Assembly: GCF_002920635.1 (NCBI RefSeq)
Contig: NZ_PQSR01000014.1
Coordinates: 1 to 64,000 of the forward strand
Direction: 5' to 3'
Origin: Streptomyces sp. Ru72
GTDB lineage: Bacteria > Actinomycetota > Actinomycetes > Streptomycetales > Streptomycetaceae
Length of the DNA: 64,000 nt
Position numbers and translations under genes: made by a program. Below, piece after piece: positions 50,199 to 59,327 of this stretch; the stretch's first letter is position 1, and every line of letters starts with the position of its first letter. The notes beneath the pieces were generated by a model, which ran no database searches, was not told where the DNA came from, and saw only the letters and a program-made list of their open reading frames with translations.

Positions 50199-50654
50199 AT
50201 GCGGATCTCCGTTTCCTCGGACATGGACGAGCCCGTGGCCCGCAGCCTCGTCGCCGAACTGCGCGGCCGTGGCCACGAGGTGCTCACGCACGGTGCGCTG
50301 CGCGCCGGGGACGACCCGCAGTGGGCCGCGTGCTCCGAGGCGGCGGCCCGCGAGGTCGCCGACGGCAGCTGCGACCAGGCGGTCGTGTGCTGCTGGACCG
50401 GCACCGGCGCGTCGATCGCCGCGAACAAGGTGCCGGGCGTACGGGCGGCCCTGTGCACGGACGCGTACTCGGCCGACGGCGCCCGCCGCTGGAACGACGC
50501 CAACGTGCTGGCGCTCAGCCTGCGCCTGACCTCCGAGCCGCTCCTGAAGGAGATCCTCGACGCCTGGTTCGCCGCCCGCCCCAGCGAGGACCCCGAGGAC
50601 CGGGAGAACGTGGCCCGCATCGGACGGCTCGACGGCCCGAGGGCCACCTCCTGA
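50199..50654 (+). CDS. RpiB/LacAB-family sugar-phosphate isomerase
   Basis: A 151-aa protein of the RpiB/LacAB family: RISVSSDMDEPVARSLVAEL, then AVVCCWTGTGASIAANKVPG (the Cys-containing active-site stretch) and RAALCTDAYSADGARRWNDA, ANVLALSLRLT. Known members interconvert ribose- and ribulose-5-phosphate or allose/galactose phosphates. C-terminal length is about normal for the family. It faces the CDP-alcohol gene convergently. The physiological substrate is not clear. Confidence 0.8.
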   Translation: MRISVSSDMDEPVARSLVAELRGRGHEVLTHGALRAGDDPQWAACSEAAAREVADGSCDQAVVCCWTGTGASIAANKVPGVRAALCTDAYSADGARRWNDANVLALSLRLTSEPLLKEILDAWFAARPSEDPEDRENVARIGRLDGPRATS

Positions 50655-50676
50655 CGACCTGGGGCGACCGCGCGGA

Positions 50677-51456
50677 TCAGCCGCCCGCCACCAGTTCCGC
50701 GACCGGCTCCACCATCACCTCGGCGGGCGTCGCCACCGTCGCGCCGCCCCGCACGCTCCACAGCCACAGCACGTCCCGCCCGAACGACCACACCAGCGAC
50801 GCCAGCGCACACCCGACGACCCCCGCGCCCGCCGCGTACGGCAGCAGCCCCGACGCGGCGACCAGCAGCGCGACGCCCTGAACCGCCGCCACCGTCTTGC
50901 GGGCCATGCTCGGCGGCAGTTCGCCGTTCAGCCACGGCAGCACCCGGGCCGCCGCCACGAACACGTACCGCATCGCGCCGATCAGCAGCACCCACGGGCC
51001 CAGCGCCATCGACACGTACACGCTCAGCACCAGGATCAGGAACGCGTCGACCTCCATGTCGAAGCGCGCGCCCAGCGCCGACGACGTGCCCGTGCGGCGG
51101 GCCACCTTGCCGTCCACGCCGTCCAGGATCAGCGCCACCGCCGTGAGCCCCACGAACACCGTCACCGGCGGCGCGCTCTCGAACGAGTCCGCGACCAGCG
51201 CCGTCACCCCGCCCACCAGGATCGCGCGGCCCAGCGTCACCCGGTTGGCCGGGCCGAACGAGCTGAGCCGGGAGCGGAGCACGGCCCGGGTGAGCACGGC
51301 CCAGGTGGCGAGCGCGAACGCCAGGCCCGTCAGCCAGCCGGCCGGACCCATGCCGATCGCCGTGCCCAGCAAGGTCAGCAGCAGTACCTGCACGCCCGCT
51401 CCCACGGTCGTCTCCTGCTGCAAGAGCCTCGCCTCGTATGTGTGGTTCAGGGCCAC
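50677..51456 (-). CDS. CDP-alcohol phosphatidyltransferase
   Basis: A 259-aa membrane enzyme. The diagnostic motif D-G-x-D-G-x2-A-R-x8-G-x3-D-x3-D is present as DGVDGKVARR...ALGARFDMEVDAF (residues about 111-135). Several transmembrane segments surround it. The family transfers a phosphatidyl or related group from a CDP-lipid or CDP-alcohol onto an acceptor alcohol. The start is GTG 51456. It is divergent from the dehydrogenase at the head of the biosynthetic-looking cluster and may make its lipid part. Confidence 0.8.
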   Translation of the reverse strand: MALNHTYEARLLQQETTVGAGVQVLLLTLLGTAIGMGPAGWLTGLAFALATWAVLTRAVLRSRLSSFGPANRVTLGRAILVGGVTALVADSFESAPPVTVFVGLTAVALILDGVDGKVARRTGTSSALGARFDMEVDAFLILVLSVYVSMALGPWVLLIGAMRYVFVAAARVLPWLNGELPPSMARKTVAAVQGVALLVAASGLLPYAAGAGVVGCALASLVWSFGRDVLWLWSVRGGATVATPAEVMVEPVAELVAGG

Positions 51457-51563
51457 CGCTCACCCTCCGGCCAAGTGACAGATTCGATCTTCGCGCGTAC
51501 CTTGTGCGCGACTTCTCGTAGCTGCGTACGTGGTGAAACGCCGGATCGTTCAGGGAGACGCAC

Positions 51564-52544
51564 ATGGACCTCACAGCTCGCGCCTTCTGGCTGCGCTCGC
51601 CGGGCCACGGGGAGCTGCGGGACGTCGAGCTGCCGAAGCCCGGCGACGGCGACGTGCTGGTGCGCGCGCTGTACTCCGGTGTCAGCCGCGGCACCGAGAC
51701 GCTCGTCTTCCGCGGCGGTGTCCCGCAGAGCCAGCACGCCGCCATGCGTGCCCCGTTCCAGGAGGGCGACTTCCCGGCCCCCGTGAAGTACGGATATCTG
51801 AGTGTCGGGCAGGTGGAGCAGGGGCCGGACGAGCTGCTCGGGCGGACCGTCTTCTGCCTGTATCCGCACCAGAGCCGGTACGTCGTCCCCGCCTCGGCCG
51901 TCACCGCCGTCCCCGACGGCGTGCCCGCCCACCGCGCCGTCCTGGCCGGCACCGTCGAGACCGCGGTCAACGCCCTGTGGGACGCGGGCCCGCAGCTCGG
52001 GGACCGGATCGCGGTCGTCGGCGGAGGCATGGTCGGATGCTCCGTCGCCGCCCTGCTCGCCCGCCACCCCGGCGTCCGCGTTCAGCTCGTCGACGCCGAT
52101 CCGGAGCGGGCCGCGACCGCACGCGCGCTCGGCGTCGGCTTCGCCCTGCCGGAGGACGCCCTCGGCGACTGCGACCTCGTCGTGCACGCCAGCGCCAGTG
52201 AACAGGGGCTGGCACGCTCCCTGGAACTCCTCGCGCCGGAGGGCACGGTCGTCGAACTCAGCTGGTACGGCGACCGGAGCGTCACCCTGCCGCTCGGTGA
52301 GGCCTTCCACTCGCGCCGCCTCACGATCCGCAGCAGCCAGGTCGGCACCGTCTCGCCGCGCGCCCGCACCGGACGCACCTACGCCGACCGCATGGCCCTC
52401 GCCCTCGACCTGCTCGCCGACCCGGCGTTCGACGCGCTCGTCACCGGCGAGTCCCCCTTCGAAGACCTCCCCGACGTGCTGCCACGCCTCACCCGTGGTG
52501 AGCTCAAGGGGTTGTGCCACCGCATCCTGTATCCCGCCGACTGA
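51564..52544 (+). CDS. Zinc-type (MDR) alcohol dehydrogenase-like protein
   Basis: A 326-aa medium-chain dehydrogenase-like protein. N-terminal GroES-like part: [20 protein letters not shown] and [15 protein letters not shown]. Nucleotide-binding part: [20 protein letters not shown], with a glycine-rich turn and an acidic residue in [11 protein letters not shown]. The usual catalytic Cys/His/Glu zinc ligands are not all seen, so some members of this branch may not bind catalytic zinc. ATG 51564 has GGGAG 6 nt upstream. It heads the plus-strand cluster (PTPS, GT4, methyltransferase, membrane protein). Confidence 0.75.
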   Translation: MDLTARAFWLRSPGHGELRDVELPKPGDGDVLVRALYSGVSRGTETLVFRGGVPQSQHAAMRAPFQEGDFPAPVKYGYLSVGQVEQGPDELLGRTVFCLYPHQSRYVVPASAVTAVPDGVPAHRAVLAGTVETAVNALWDAGPQLGDRIAVVGGGMVGCSVAALLARHPGVRVQLVDADPERAATARALGVGFALPEDALGDCDLVVHASASEQGLARSLELLAPEGTVVELSWYGDRSVTLPLGEAFHSRRLTIRSSQVGTVSPRARTGRTYADRMALALDLLADPAFDALVTGESPFEDLPDVLPRLTRGELKGLCHRILYPAD

Positions 52545-52710
52545 GCCCCCGTCCCGCGCGAGTTGCCCGCCCTTGGGGCGAACTCCCAAGGAATTCCCAA
52601 GGAACCTCCGAACAAGGAGAACGGGCAGCTGAACAACGCGGAGGGGTCAGCCGTACTACACGGCATGCCCCGGAAGGGGACCAGACGCACCGCACCTGGA
52701 GGGTCGTCCG

Positions 52711-53109
52711 TTGTTCAGCATCACCGTCCGCGATCACCTGATGATCGCCCACAGCTTCCGCGGCGAGGTCTTCGGACCCGCGCAGCGCCTGCACGGAGCG
52801 ACGTTCCTCGTGGACGCCACCTTCCGCCGCGCCGAGCTGGACGACGACAACATCGTCGTCGACATCGGACTGGCCACGCAGGAGCTGGGGGCGGTGGTGA
52901 GCGAGCTCAACTACCGCAACCTCGACAACGAGCCGGACTTCGCGAACATCAACACCTCGACGGAGTTCCTGGCCAAGGTGATCGCCGACCGCCTCGCCGA
53001 ACGGATCCACAAGGGCGCCCTGGGTGAGGGCGCCCGTGGAATCGCCGGCGTCACCGTCACGCTGCACGAGTCGCACATCGCCTGGGCGAGTTACGAGCGT
53101 GCCCTGTGA
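52711..53109 (+). CDS. PTPS/QueD-like (6-pyruvoyl-tetrahydropterin synthase) protein
   Basis: A 132-aa protein of the T-fold PTPS/QueD family: [15 protein letters not shown], then [15 protein letters not shown] (His zinc ligands), [35 protein letters not shown] and [16 protein letters not shown]. The conserved Cys of classical QueD near the N-terminus is not obvious. The start is TTG 52711 with GGAGGG 8-10 nt upstream. Its stop overlaps the GT4 gene (GTGA). With a GTP cyclohydrolase II at 57313, it suggests a pterin- or pyrimidine-derived metabolite, but its exact reaction is not predictable. Confidence 0.75.
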   Translation: MFSITVRDHLMIAHSFRGEVFGPAQRLHGATFLVDATFRRAELDDDNIVVDIGLATQELGAVVSELNYRNLDNEPDFANINTSTEFLAKVIADRLAERIHKGALGEGARGIAGVTVTLHESHIAWASYERAL

Positions 53110-54320
53110 CCGACACGACCATCGACCGCGCGTCCGTGAACCCCACCGGGCAGCAGGCCCAGCCCCGTCTCGGCTATGTGCCCGTGCAGAACACGGCCCT
53201 CAGGAACGCCGACATCATCCCCATGTCCCTGCGCACCGTGCACTTCGTGATGCCGGGCGGCGTCGACGACCCGGCCGCCCCCAGCGGCGGCAACGCCTAC
53301 GACCGCCGGATCTGCCTGGACCTGCCCGGCTTCGGCTGGCAGGTGGAAAGGCACCTGGTCGAGGGCTCCTGGCCGACGCCCGGCACGCAGGCGAGGGCCG
53401 AACTCGCCCGAACACTGCGGGACCTGCCGGACGGCGCGATCGTCCTGCTCGACGGCCTCGTCGCCTGCGGCGTCCCCGACATCGTCGTACCCGAGGCCGA
53501 ACGCCTCTGCCTCGCCGTCCTGGTGCACCTGCCGCTCGGTGACGAGACCGGTCTCGACCCCGGGAGGGCGGCCGAACTGGACGCCAAGGAACGCGCCACC
53601 CTACGGGCCGTGCCCGCCGTGATCGCCACCAGCGACTGGGCCGTGCGCCGGCTCGTCTCCCACCACGGTCTCGTTCCCGAGCGGGTCCATGTCGCAGCCC
53701 CCGGCGCCGACATCGCGCCCCTCGCCCCCGGCACCGACGGCGTCTCCCGGCTGCTGTGCGTCGCCGCCGTGACCCCCCGCAAGGGGCAGCACCGGCTCAT
53801 CGAGGCCCTGGCCGCGGTCAAGGACCTGCCGTGGACCTGCGTGTGCGTCGGCGGCCTCGGCCACGACCCGGAGTACGTGGAGCGACTGCGCACCCTCATC
53901 GACGAACACGGCCTGGCCGACCGGCTGCACCTGGCCGGCCCGCGGTCCGGTGCGCAGCTCGAGGCCAGCTACGCCTCCGCCGACCTGATGGTCCTCACCT
54001 CGTACGCCGAGACGTACGGGATGGCCGTCACCGAGGCCCTGGCGCGCGGCATCCCGGTCCTCGCCACCGACGTCGGCGGCCTGCCCGAGGCGGTGGGGCG
54101 CGCGCCGGACGGTGGGGTGCCCGGCATCCTCGTCCCGCCGGAGGACCCCGCCGCGATCGCCGCCGAGCTGCGCGGCTGGTTCGGTGAGGCGGACGTGCGG
54201 CGCCGGCTCAAGGCCGCCGCGCGCGGCCGCCGGGCGGCACTGGACGGTTGGGCGACCACGGCGCGCAGCCTGGCGGGTGTGCTGGGCCGGCTGCGGCACG
54301 ATCCTCGGAGGGCGGCATGA
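53106..54320 (+). CDS. GT4-family glycosyltransferase
   Basis: A 404-aa GT-B fold glycosyltransferase. N-terminal part: [20 protein letters not shown], ... the C-terminal nucleotide-sugar part has [40 protein letters not shown] and [19 protein letters not shown] with the family E-x7-E motif. It transfers a sugar from a nucleotide donor. The GTG overlaps the PTPS stop and its own stop overlaps the methyltransferase ATG, so these genes are coupled. Confidence 0.85.
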   Translation: MTDTTIDRASVNPTGQQAQPRLGYVPVQNTALRNADIIPMSLRTVHFVMPGGVDDPAAPSGGNAYDRRICLDLPGFGWQVERHLVEGSWPTPGTQARAELARTLRDLPDGAIVLLDGLVACGVPDIVVPEAERLCLAVLVHLPLGDETGLDPGRAAELDAKERATLRAVPAVIATSDWAVRRLVSHHGLVPERVHVAAPGADIAPLAPGTDGVSRLLCVAAVTPRKGQHRLIEALAAVKDLPWTCVCVGGLGHDPEYVERLRTLIDEHGLADRLHLAGPRSGAQLEASYASADLMVLTSYAETYGMAVTEALARGIPVLATDVGGLPEAVGRAPDGGVPGILVPPEDPAAIAAELRGWFGEADVRRRLKAAARGRRAALDGWATTARSLAGVLGRLRHDPRRAA

Positions 54321-55246
54321 GCACGGGTACGACATCGGAGGCGGGCTCCGAGACGGCAACGGAACCGGGGCCCGGGGTGCTCCCCGCGATCCCCGCGCCC
54401 GGCGGCGGCGAGATGGAGGTGCCGCGATACGCCCCGCAGTGGCTGAGGCTGCGGGAGCCCGCCGACGCGGAGGCGCGGGCGCACGAACTGCTCGACCCGC
54501 TGCGGATCCGCCTCGCGAACCGCCCCCGGCACGGCACCGAGCTGATCGTGCACGACCTGGGCTGCGGCACCGGTTCCATGGGCCGCTGGCTCGCCCCGCT
54601 GCTCGACGGCGCCCAGCACTGGGTGCTGCACGACCGGGACCCCTACCTGCTGCACTTCGCCTCGGTGGGGGCGCCCCGCGCGGCGGCCGACGGCAGCCCG
54701 GTGACGGTCACCACCCAGCGCGGCGACATAGGACGGCTCACCCCGGATGCGCTGACCGGGGCCTCGCTGGTGACCGCGTCCGCGCTGCTGGACGTGCTCA
54801 CCGCCGAGGAGGTCGACACGCTCGCCCGGGCCTGCGTGGGCGCCGGCTGCCCGGCGCTGCTGACCCTGTCCGTGGTGGGCCGCGTGGAACTGACGCCCGA
54901 GCACCCCCTGGACCGGGAGATCGGCGAGGCGTTCAACGCCCACCAGCGGCGCGGTGACCTCCTCGGCCCCGACGCCGTGGGCGCGGCCTGCGAGGCCTTC
55001 GACCGGCTCGGCGCGAGCGTACGGGTCCATCCGAGCCCCTGGCGACTGGGCGCCGGGCAGCGGGAGTTGACGCAGGAGTGGCTGCGCGGCTGGGTCGGTG
55101 CGGCCGTGGAACAGCGCCCTGACCTCGCGCCCCGCGCAGAGACGTATCTGCGGGACCGCCTGGACGCCTGCGCGGCGGGAGATCTGCGCGTGACGGTCCA
55201 CCACAGCGACGTGCTGGTCCTGCCCCGCCCGACGGGAGGCGCGTGA
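54317..55246 (+). CDS. SAM-dependent methyltransferase
   Basis: A 309-aa class I methyltransferase. Motif I is LIVHDLGCGTGSMGRWLAPL, followed by WVLHDRDPYLL (acidic loop). ATG 54317 overlaps the glycosyltransferase stop (ATGA). The C-terminal part (SPWRLGAGQRELTQEWLRG) is typical of a Streptomyces-only branch. Substrate unknown; it is inside the coupled PTPS-GT4-methyltransferase-membrane protein run. Confidence 0.8.
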   Translation: MSTGTTSEAGSETATEPGPGVLPAIPAPGGGEMEVPRYAPQWLRLREPADAEARAHELLDPLRIRLANRPRHGTELIVHDLGCGTGSMGRWLAPLLDGAQHWVLHDRDPYLLHFASVGAPRAAADGSPVTVTTQRGDIGRLTPDALTGASLVTASALLDVLTAEEVDTLARACVGAGCPALLTLSVVGRVELTPEHPLDREIGEAFNAHQRRGDLLGPDAVGAACEAFDRLGASVRVHPSPWRLGAGQRELTQEWLRGWVGAAVEQRPDLAPRAETYLRDRLDACAAGDLRVTVHHSDVLVLPRPTGGA

Positions 55247-56595
55247 TGGCGACGCGGACGGCGGCCCTGGCGACGGCGGCCGAGGAGGCGGGCGTGACCG
55301 TGACGGAGACCGTCCCCGTGGCGGCCGCCACCCACCCCGAGGCACTCCCGCGCCGCCGGGCCCTGCGCGCCCTGCGCACCCACTTCGGGACCCTCGCCGG
55401 GGTGCTCATCCTCGGGGTGCTGCTGTGGCGGCTCGGGACAGGGGCGCTGCTCGAGGGGCTGCGGCGGATCGATGGGCCGGCCCTTCTCGCCGGACTCGGG
55501 ATCGGTGTGCTGACCACCGTGTTCAGTGCCTGGCGCTGGTGCCGGGTCGCCCACGCACTCGGGATCAGGCTGCCGTTCGGCGCCGCCGTCGCCGCCTACT
55601 ACCGCGCCCTGTTCCTCAACGCGGCGCTCCCCGGCGGCGTCCTCGGCGACGTGCACCGCGCGGTGCGGCACGGGCAGAGCGCCGGCGACGTCGGCCGTGG
55701 CGTTCGCGCCGTGGTCCTGGAACGCACCGCGGGCCAGGTGGCTCTGGTGGCGGTCGGCGTTCCGGTCCTGCTCACGCTGCCCTCGCCGGTGCTCACCCAG
55801 GCCCGCCATCTGGCCGGCCTGACGGCGCTCGCCACGCTCGGTGCGCTGGCCATCGTCGTGGCAGTCCGCATGGGCCGCGCCCCCCGCCCCTCCCGTCGGC
55901 GCCGGGCTCTCGGCGCCGCGCTCGCCGAGGCCCGTGCCGCCCTGCTGGCGCGCGGGAGTTGGCCCTCCGTCCTGCTGTCGTCCGTCGTCGTGCTCGCCGG
56001 GCACCTGCTGATGTTCCTGGTGGCCGCGCGGGTCGCCGGATCGCACGCCTCCCCGGTCACGCTGCTGCCCCTGGCTCTGCTGGCGCTCATCGCGATGGGC
56101 CTGCCGCTGAACATCGGCGGCTTCGGCCCCCGCGAGGGCGTCACCGCCTGGGCCTTCGGCGCGGCGGGCCTCGGCGCGGACACCGGGCTGGGCGTCGCGG
56201 TCGTCTACGGCGTCCTCAGCTTCGTGGCGAGCCTGCCCGGCCTGCTCGTCCTCCTCGCCCGCTGGTACACGGGTCTGCGGCACCCGCGCACCGCGACGGA
56301 GAACGCCGCCGAGGAGGGTCAAGCCCCCGCGGCGCCCTCCCGGCCCCCCGTACCGGGCGCGGAGCGTACCCCCCACGCGCTCCGCGCCCCCAGCACGCAC
56401 ACCCGCCGCACACGCTCCGCCTCCGCGCCCTTCCTGACGCGGGGTCACCGGCGATGTGCGGCACCGCCCTCGTCGCCGTCCGACCCGGCCAGGGAGAAAT
56501 ACGGCTCGAAGGACTCCGCGAGCGTCGCGAGCAACTGCTTCCCCTTCTCCGCGGAAGCCAGCGAAGGACGCCCGATGACGCCGGACTCCGTATAG
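55246..56595 (+). CDS. AglD/LPG-synthase-TM family membrane protein with odd tail
   Basis: A 449-aa protein with about eight transmembrane segments of the lysylphosphatidylglycerol-synthase-TM (AglD-like) family: AWRWCRVAHALGIRLPF, YYRALFLNAALPGGVLGDVH, LERTAGQVALVAVGVPVLL, MGLPLNIGGFGPREGVTAW. The family is linked to flippase or lipid-linked sugar handling. ATG 55246 has GGAGG 6 nt upstream. The last about 90 residues are low-complexity Pro/Ser/Arg-rich, and the gene runs 151 nt into the opposing creatininase gene, so a stop codon may have been lost. It is part of the GT4-methyltransferase run. Confidence 0.7.
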   Translation: MATRTAALATAAEEAGVTVTETVPVAAATHPEALPRRRALRALRTHFGTLAGVLILGVLLWRLGTGALLEGLRRIDGPALLAGLGIGVLTTVFSAWRWCRVAHALGIRLPFGAAVAAYYRALFLNAALPGGVLGDVHRAVRHGQSAGDVGRGVRAVVLERTAGQVALVAVGVPVLLTLPSPVLTQARHLAGLTALATLGALAIVVAVRMGRAPRPSRRRRALGAALAEARAALLARGSWPSVLLSSVVVLAGHLLMFLVAARVAGSHASPVTLLPLALLALIAMGLPLNIGGFGPREGVTAWAFGAAGLGADTGLGVAVVYGVLSFVASLPGLLVLLARWYTGLRHPRTATENAAEEGQAPAAPSRPPVPGAERTPHALRAPSTHTRRTRSASAPFLTRGHRRCAAPPSSPSDPAREKYGSKDSASVASNCFPFSAEASEGRPMTPDSV

Positions 56596-57257
56596 GCCGA
56601 CATACCGAGGGTGAGCAGATGCCGCCGGTCGTCGGCGACGAAATCCATGGTCTCGTGACCAGGCCTGACCAATTCGGGATGACAGTGCAGAAGAATGGAG
56701 GTCTCGATTTCCCCGGCATGCATGTCGCTGAGCAGCGAGGTGCGCACCCCGGCCCGTTCCCGGGCCGCCTCCCAGTCCTCCGGGGCCGGGAAAAGCGCCA
56801 TCCGCACACCGCTGCCCGAGGAATCCCGGACGGCATTGCCCTCCTGGACGACATTGCCGAGGACGTAATTGCCGCCGTGACCGTTGACCAGGACCAGGGC
56901 CTGAACGCCCGAGCGTTCGAGCGACGCGGCGATGTCCCGTACCACCGCATGGAGAGTGACGGAGGAGATGCTCACCGTTCCCGGCCACGCCGCGTGCTCG
57001 TGCGAGCAGGAGATCGTCACCGGAGGAAGGAGGTGAACCGGATACGCGGCGGCCAGCTCGCGGGCGATCGCGCAGGCGACCAGCGTGTCGGTCGCCAACG
57101 GAAGGTACGGCCCGTGCTGTTCGAAACTGCCCACGGGAAGGACGGCCACCTGACGGCGGGCACCCTCCGCCCGCTCCCGCACGTCCCGCGAGGTGTCCGA
57201 CGGCAGCACACCCGCGGAGTGGCCCCCGGCAGTGTCCGCAGTTCCCGAACCGCTCAT
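56445..57257 (-). CDS. Creatininase-family amidohydrolase
   Basis: A 270-aa protein of the creatininase/formamidase family: LPVGSFEQHGPYLPLATDT (Glu, His and Asp metal ligands), then LVNGHGGNYVLGNVVQE (His ligand) and MHAGEIETSILLHCHPEL (Glu ligand). Family members include creatininase, MftE-type peptidases and archaeal ArfB, which opens formyl-aminopyrimidine made from GTP. ATG 57257 is used rather than GTG 57260. It is divergent from the GTP cyclohydrolase II gene by 55 bp, so it may act on that enzyme's product, but see the note on its active-site Tyr. The 3' end overlaps the opposing membrane-protein gene. Confidence 0.75.
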   Translation of the reverse strand: MSGSGTADTAGGHSAGVLPSDTSRDVRERAEGARRQVAVLPVGSFEQHGPYLPLATDTLVACAIARELAAAYPVHLLPPVTISCSHEHAAWPGTVSISSVTLHAVVRDIAASLERSGVQALVLVNGHGGNYVLGNVVQEGNAVRDSSGSGVRMALFPAPEDWEAARERAGVRTSLLSDMHAGEIETSILLHCHPELVRPGHETMDFVADDRRHLLTLGMSAYTESGVIGRPSLASAEKGKQLLATLAESFEPYFSLAGSDGDEGGAAHRR

Positions 57258-57312
57258 CACTTCACGGCCTTTCGTCTCGTACCGCCTGCGCTTACCAGAT
57301 AGGAATCAGATC

Positions 57313-57996
57313 ATGACAGACATTGACGGCGTGCTCGGCGGGAATGCCCCCTCGGGAGTCACCCGGATCGCGAACGTGCCCACCGGGGTCACCCGAGTCG
57401 TGAATACGCCCCTGCCCACCAAGTACGGTGATTTCCAGGCCGTCGGCTACCTCGACCACGACCGCGGCGACGAACAAGTGGCGCTGGTGTACGGCGACAT
57501 CGAGGAAGAGGGCATGCTCGTCCGCCTGCATTCCGAGTGCCTGACCGGAGACTCCTTCGGGTCCACGCACTGCGAGTGCGGGCCCCAACTCTCCTCCGCC
57601 CTCAGGCAGGTCGTGGCCGAGGGCCGCGGCATCGTCGTCTATCTGCGCGGCCACGAGGGCCGCGGCATCGGCCTGCTGGCCAAACTGCGCGCGATGAAGC
57701 TCCAGTCGGAGGGCCTGGACACCGTCGAGGCCAACCTCGCCCTCGGTCTGCCGGTGGACGCCCGCGACTACCGGGTCGCGGCGGAGATCCTGCACGACCT
57801 CGGCGTACGGTCCGTGCGCCTGCTCTCCAACAACCCGCGCAAGCGGGAGGCGCTGCTGCAGCACGGCATCAAGGTCGACGAGCAGGTGTCGCTGCTGATA
57901 CCGCCGTGCGAGAACAACATCACCTACCTGCGCACCAAGCGGGAGCGGCTCGACCACTACCTGCCGCACCTGGACGCCGTGGTGCAGTCCTCGTGA
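57313..57996 (+). CDS. ribA: GTP cyclohydrolase II
   Basis: A 227-aa GTP cyclohydrolase II. Zinc ligands C76, C87 and C89 (HSECLTGDSFGSTHCECG) match the family spacing, and the catalytic region is VVYLRGHEGRGIGL with Tyr110. It lacks a DHBP-synthase domain. It opens GTP to 2,5-diamino-6-ribosylamino-pyrimidinone phosphate, formate and pyrophosphate, the first riboflavin step. As I recall, Streptomyces has several paralogues, one with Tyr replaced by Met that stops at FAPy; here Tyr is kept, so full turnover is expected. ATG 57313 has AGGAA 8 nt upstream. Away from rib genes and inside this cluster, it is likely a secondary-metabolism copy. Confidence 0.85.
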   Translation: MTDIDGVLGGNAPSGVTRIANVPTGVTRVVNTPLPTKYGDFQAVGYLDHDRGDEQVALVYGDIEEEGMLVRLHSECLTGDSFGSTHCECGPQLSSALRQVVAEGRGIVVYLRGHEGRGIGLLAKLRAMKLQSEGLDTVEANLALGLPVDARDYRVAAEILHDLGVRSVRLLSNNPRKREALLQHGIKVDEQVSLLIPPCENNITYLRTKRERLDHYLPHLDAVVQSS

Positions 57997-58003
57997 GCGG
58001 CCC

Positions 58004-58035
58004 GCGCGGCGGCCGTCCGGCGCCGGCCGCCGCGC
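58004..58035. terminator. GC-rich stem-loop after ribA
   Basis: GCGCGGCGGCCG (58004-58015) pairs exactly with CGGCCGCCGCGC (58024-58035) around 8 nt, starting 8 nt after the stop codon. The remaining 180 bp to 58215 show no gene. Confidence 0.7.
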
Positions 58036-58215
58036 GCCCCGCTCCCGTGGGTGCACCGACCGCCGCGACCGCCGTGGCCACGGGCTCCCGCCGGGACCCG
58101 CCGTCGGTGAGATCCTGAGGGATCTCCTCCCGGGGCGCGTACCCTTCGTCGACGTCAGCCCCGTGAGCGTCGGCCGCTTCGCCGCCGACGCCCCGCGCCC
58201 GGAGGTCAACCGCGT

Positions 58216-59271
58216 ATGACCGCACTCCACCTGTGGCTCCGCCACGAGTCCCGTACCACCGAACGGCGCACACCGATCGTGCCGTCCGACGCCCGGCGCC
58301 TGGTCGAGAGCGGCGTGACCGTGACGGTCGAGGACTCCCCGCAGCGGGTGTTCCCGGCCGAGGCGTACGAGCAGGTGGGCTGCCGTGTCGCCGAGCCGGG
58401 CTCCTGGGTGTCCGCGCCGCCCGAGGCGTTGATCGCCGGCCTGAAGGAACTCCCCGACGAACCTTCCGCGTTGGTCCACCGTCACGTGTTCTTCGGGCAT
58501 GCCTACAAGGGGCAGCCTGGCGCCGAGGCCCTGCTGCGCCGGCTCGTCGCCGGCGGTGGTGCGCTGCTGGACCTGGAGTACCTGGTGGACGAGGACGGGC
58601 GGCGGCTCGTCGCGTTCGGCTACTGGGCCGGATACCTGGGCGCCGCCCTCGCCCTGCTCCAGCACCAGGGCCGACTGACCGCGCCGCTGCGGCCGACGTC
58701 CAAGGAGGAGCTGGACGAACAACTGCGCGCCGCCCCGGGCGAGGTGCGGGCGCTGGTGATCGGCGCCCTCGGCCGCAGCGGACGCGGCGCCCGGGTCGCG
58801 CTCGGTGTCGCGGGCGCCGACCCCACCTGCTGGGATCTGGCCGAGACCCGGAACCTGGACCGTCAGGCCCTGCTCGCCCACGAGCTGATGGTCAACACCG
58901 TGCTGACGACCCGTCCCGTCCCGCCCTTCCTGACGGACAAGGACCTCGACGACCCCGGACGCCGGCTGCGCACCCTGTGCGACGTGACGGCCGACGTCGG
59001 CTCGCCCCTGAACCTCCTGCCGGTCTACGACACCCCGACCGACTGGGACCATCCGGTACGCAGGCTGCGTGAGCACCCCGTGCTCGACCTCATCGCCATC
59101 GACAACCTCCCGTCCCTGCTGCCGCTGGAGGCCAGCACCGACTTCTCGGCCGCGCTCACCCCGCTGCTGCTGGACTTCGAGGTGGGCGGCGCCTGGGGCC
59201 GCTGCCGGGAGTACTTCGACGCGGCGGTCCGGGCACTGGGCGCCGGAGGAGAGGAGCGGGGCCATGTCTGA
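58216..59271 (+). CDS. Saccharopine dehydrogenase-like (Lys1-type, lysine-forming) protein
   Basis: A 351-aa protein resembling NAD-dependent, lysine-forming saccharopine dehydrogenase: LWLRHESRTTERRTPIVPSD, then LVHRHVFFGHAYKGQPGAEA, LLDLEYLVDEDGRRLVAFG, VRALVIGALGRSGRGARVAL (nucleotide-binding region) and VGSPLNLLPVYDTPTDWDHP. Bacteria do not usually use the fungal lysine route, so it may make or break a saccharopine-type link between an amine and a keto acid in the neighbouring pathway. ATG 58216. A short ATG-led tail (MSESSTYGPARGR) after its end does not look like a gene. Confidence 0.75.
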   Translation: MTALHLWLRHESRTTERRTPIVPSDARRLVESGVTVTVEDSPQRVFPAEAYEQVGCRVAEPGSWVSAPPEALIAGLKELPDEPSALVHRHVFFGHAYKGQPGAEALLRRLVAGGGALLDLEYLVDEDGRRLVAFGYWAGYLGAALALLQHQGRLTAPLRPTSKEELDEQLRAAPGEVRALVIGALGRSGRGARVALGVAGADPTCWDLAETRNLDRQALLAHELMVNTVLTTRPVPPFLTDKDLDDPGRRLRTLCDVTADVGSPLNLLPVYDTPTDWDHPVRRLREHPVLDLIAIDNLPSLLPLEASTDFSAALTPLLLDFEVGGAWGRCREYFDAAVRALGAGGEERGHV

Positions 59272-59327
59272 GTCCTCGACGTACGGGCCGGCCCGGGGCA
59301 GACCTGTCGGAGCCGCTACCTGCCGGA

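Noticed and set aside
52583..52604. Tandem TCCCAAGGAA repeats before the PTPS gene
   Set aside because: Only two short copies, no clear structure or link to a known regulatory element.
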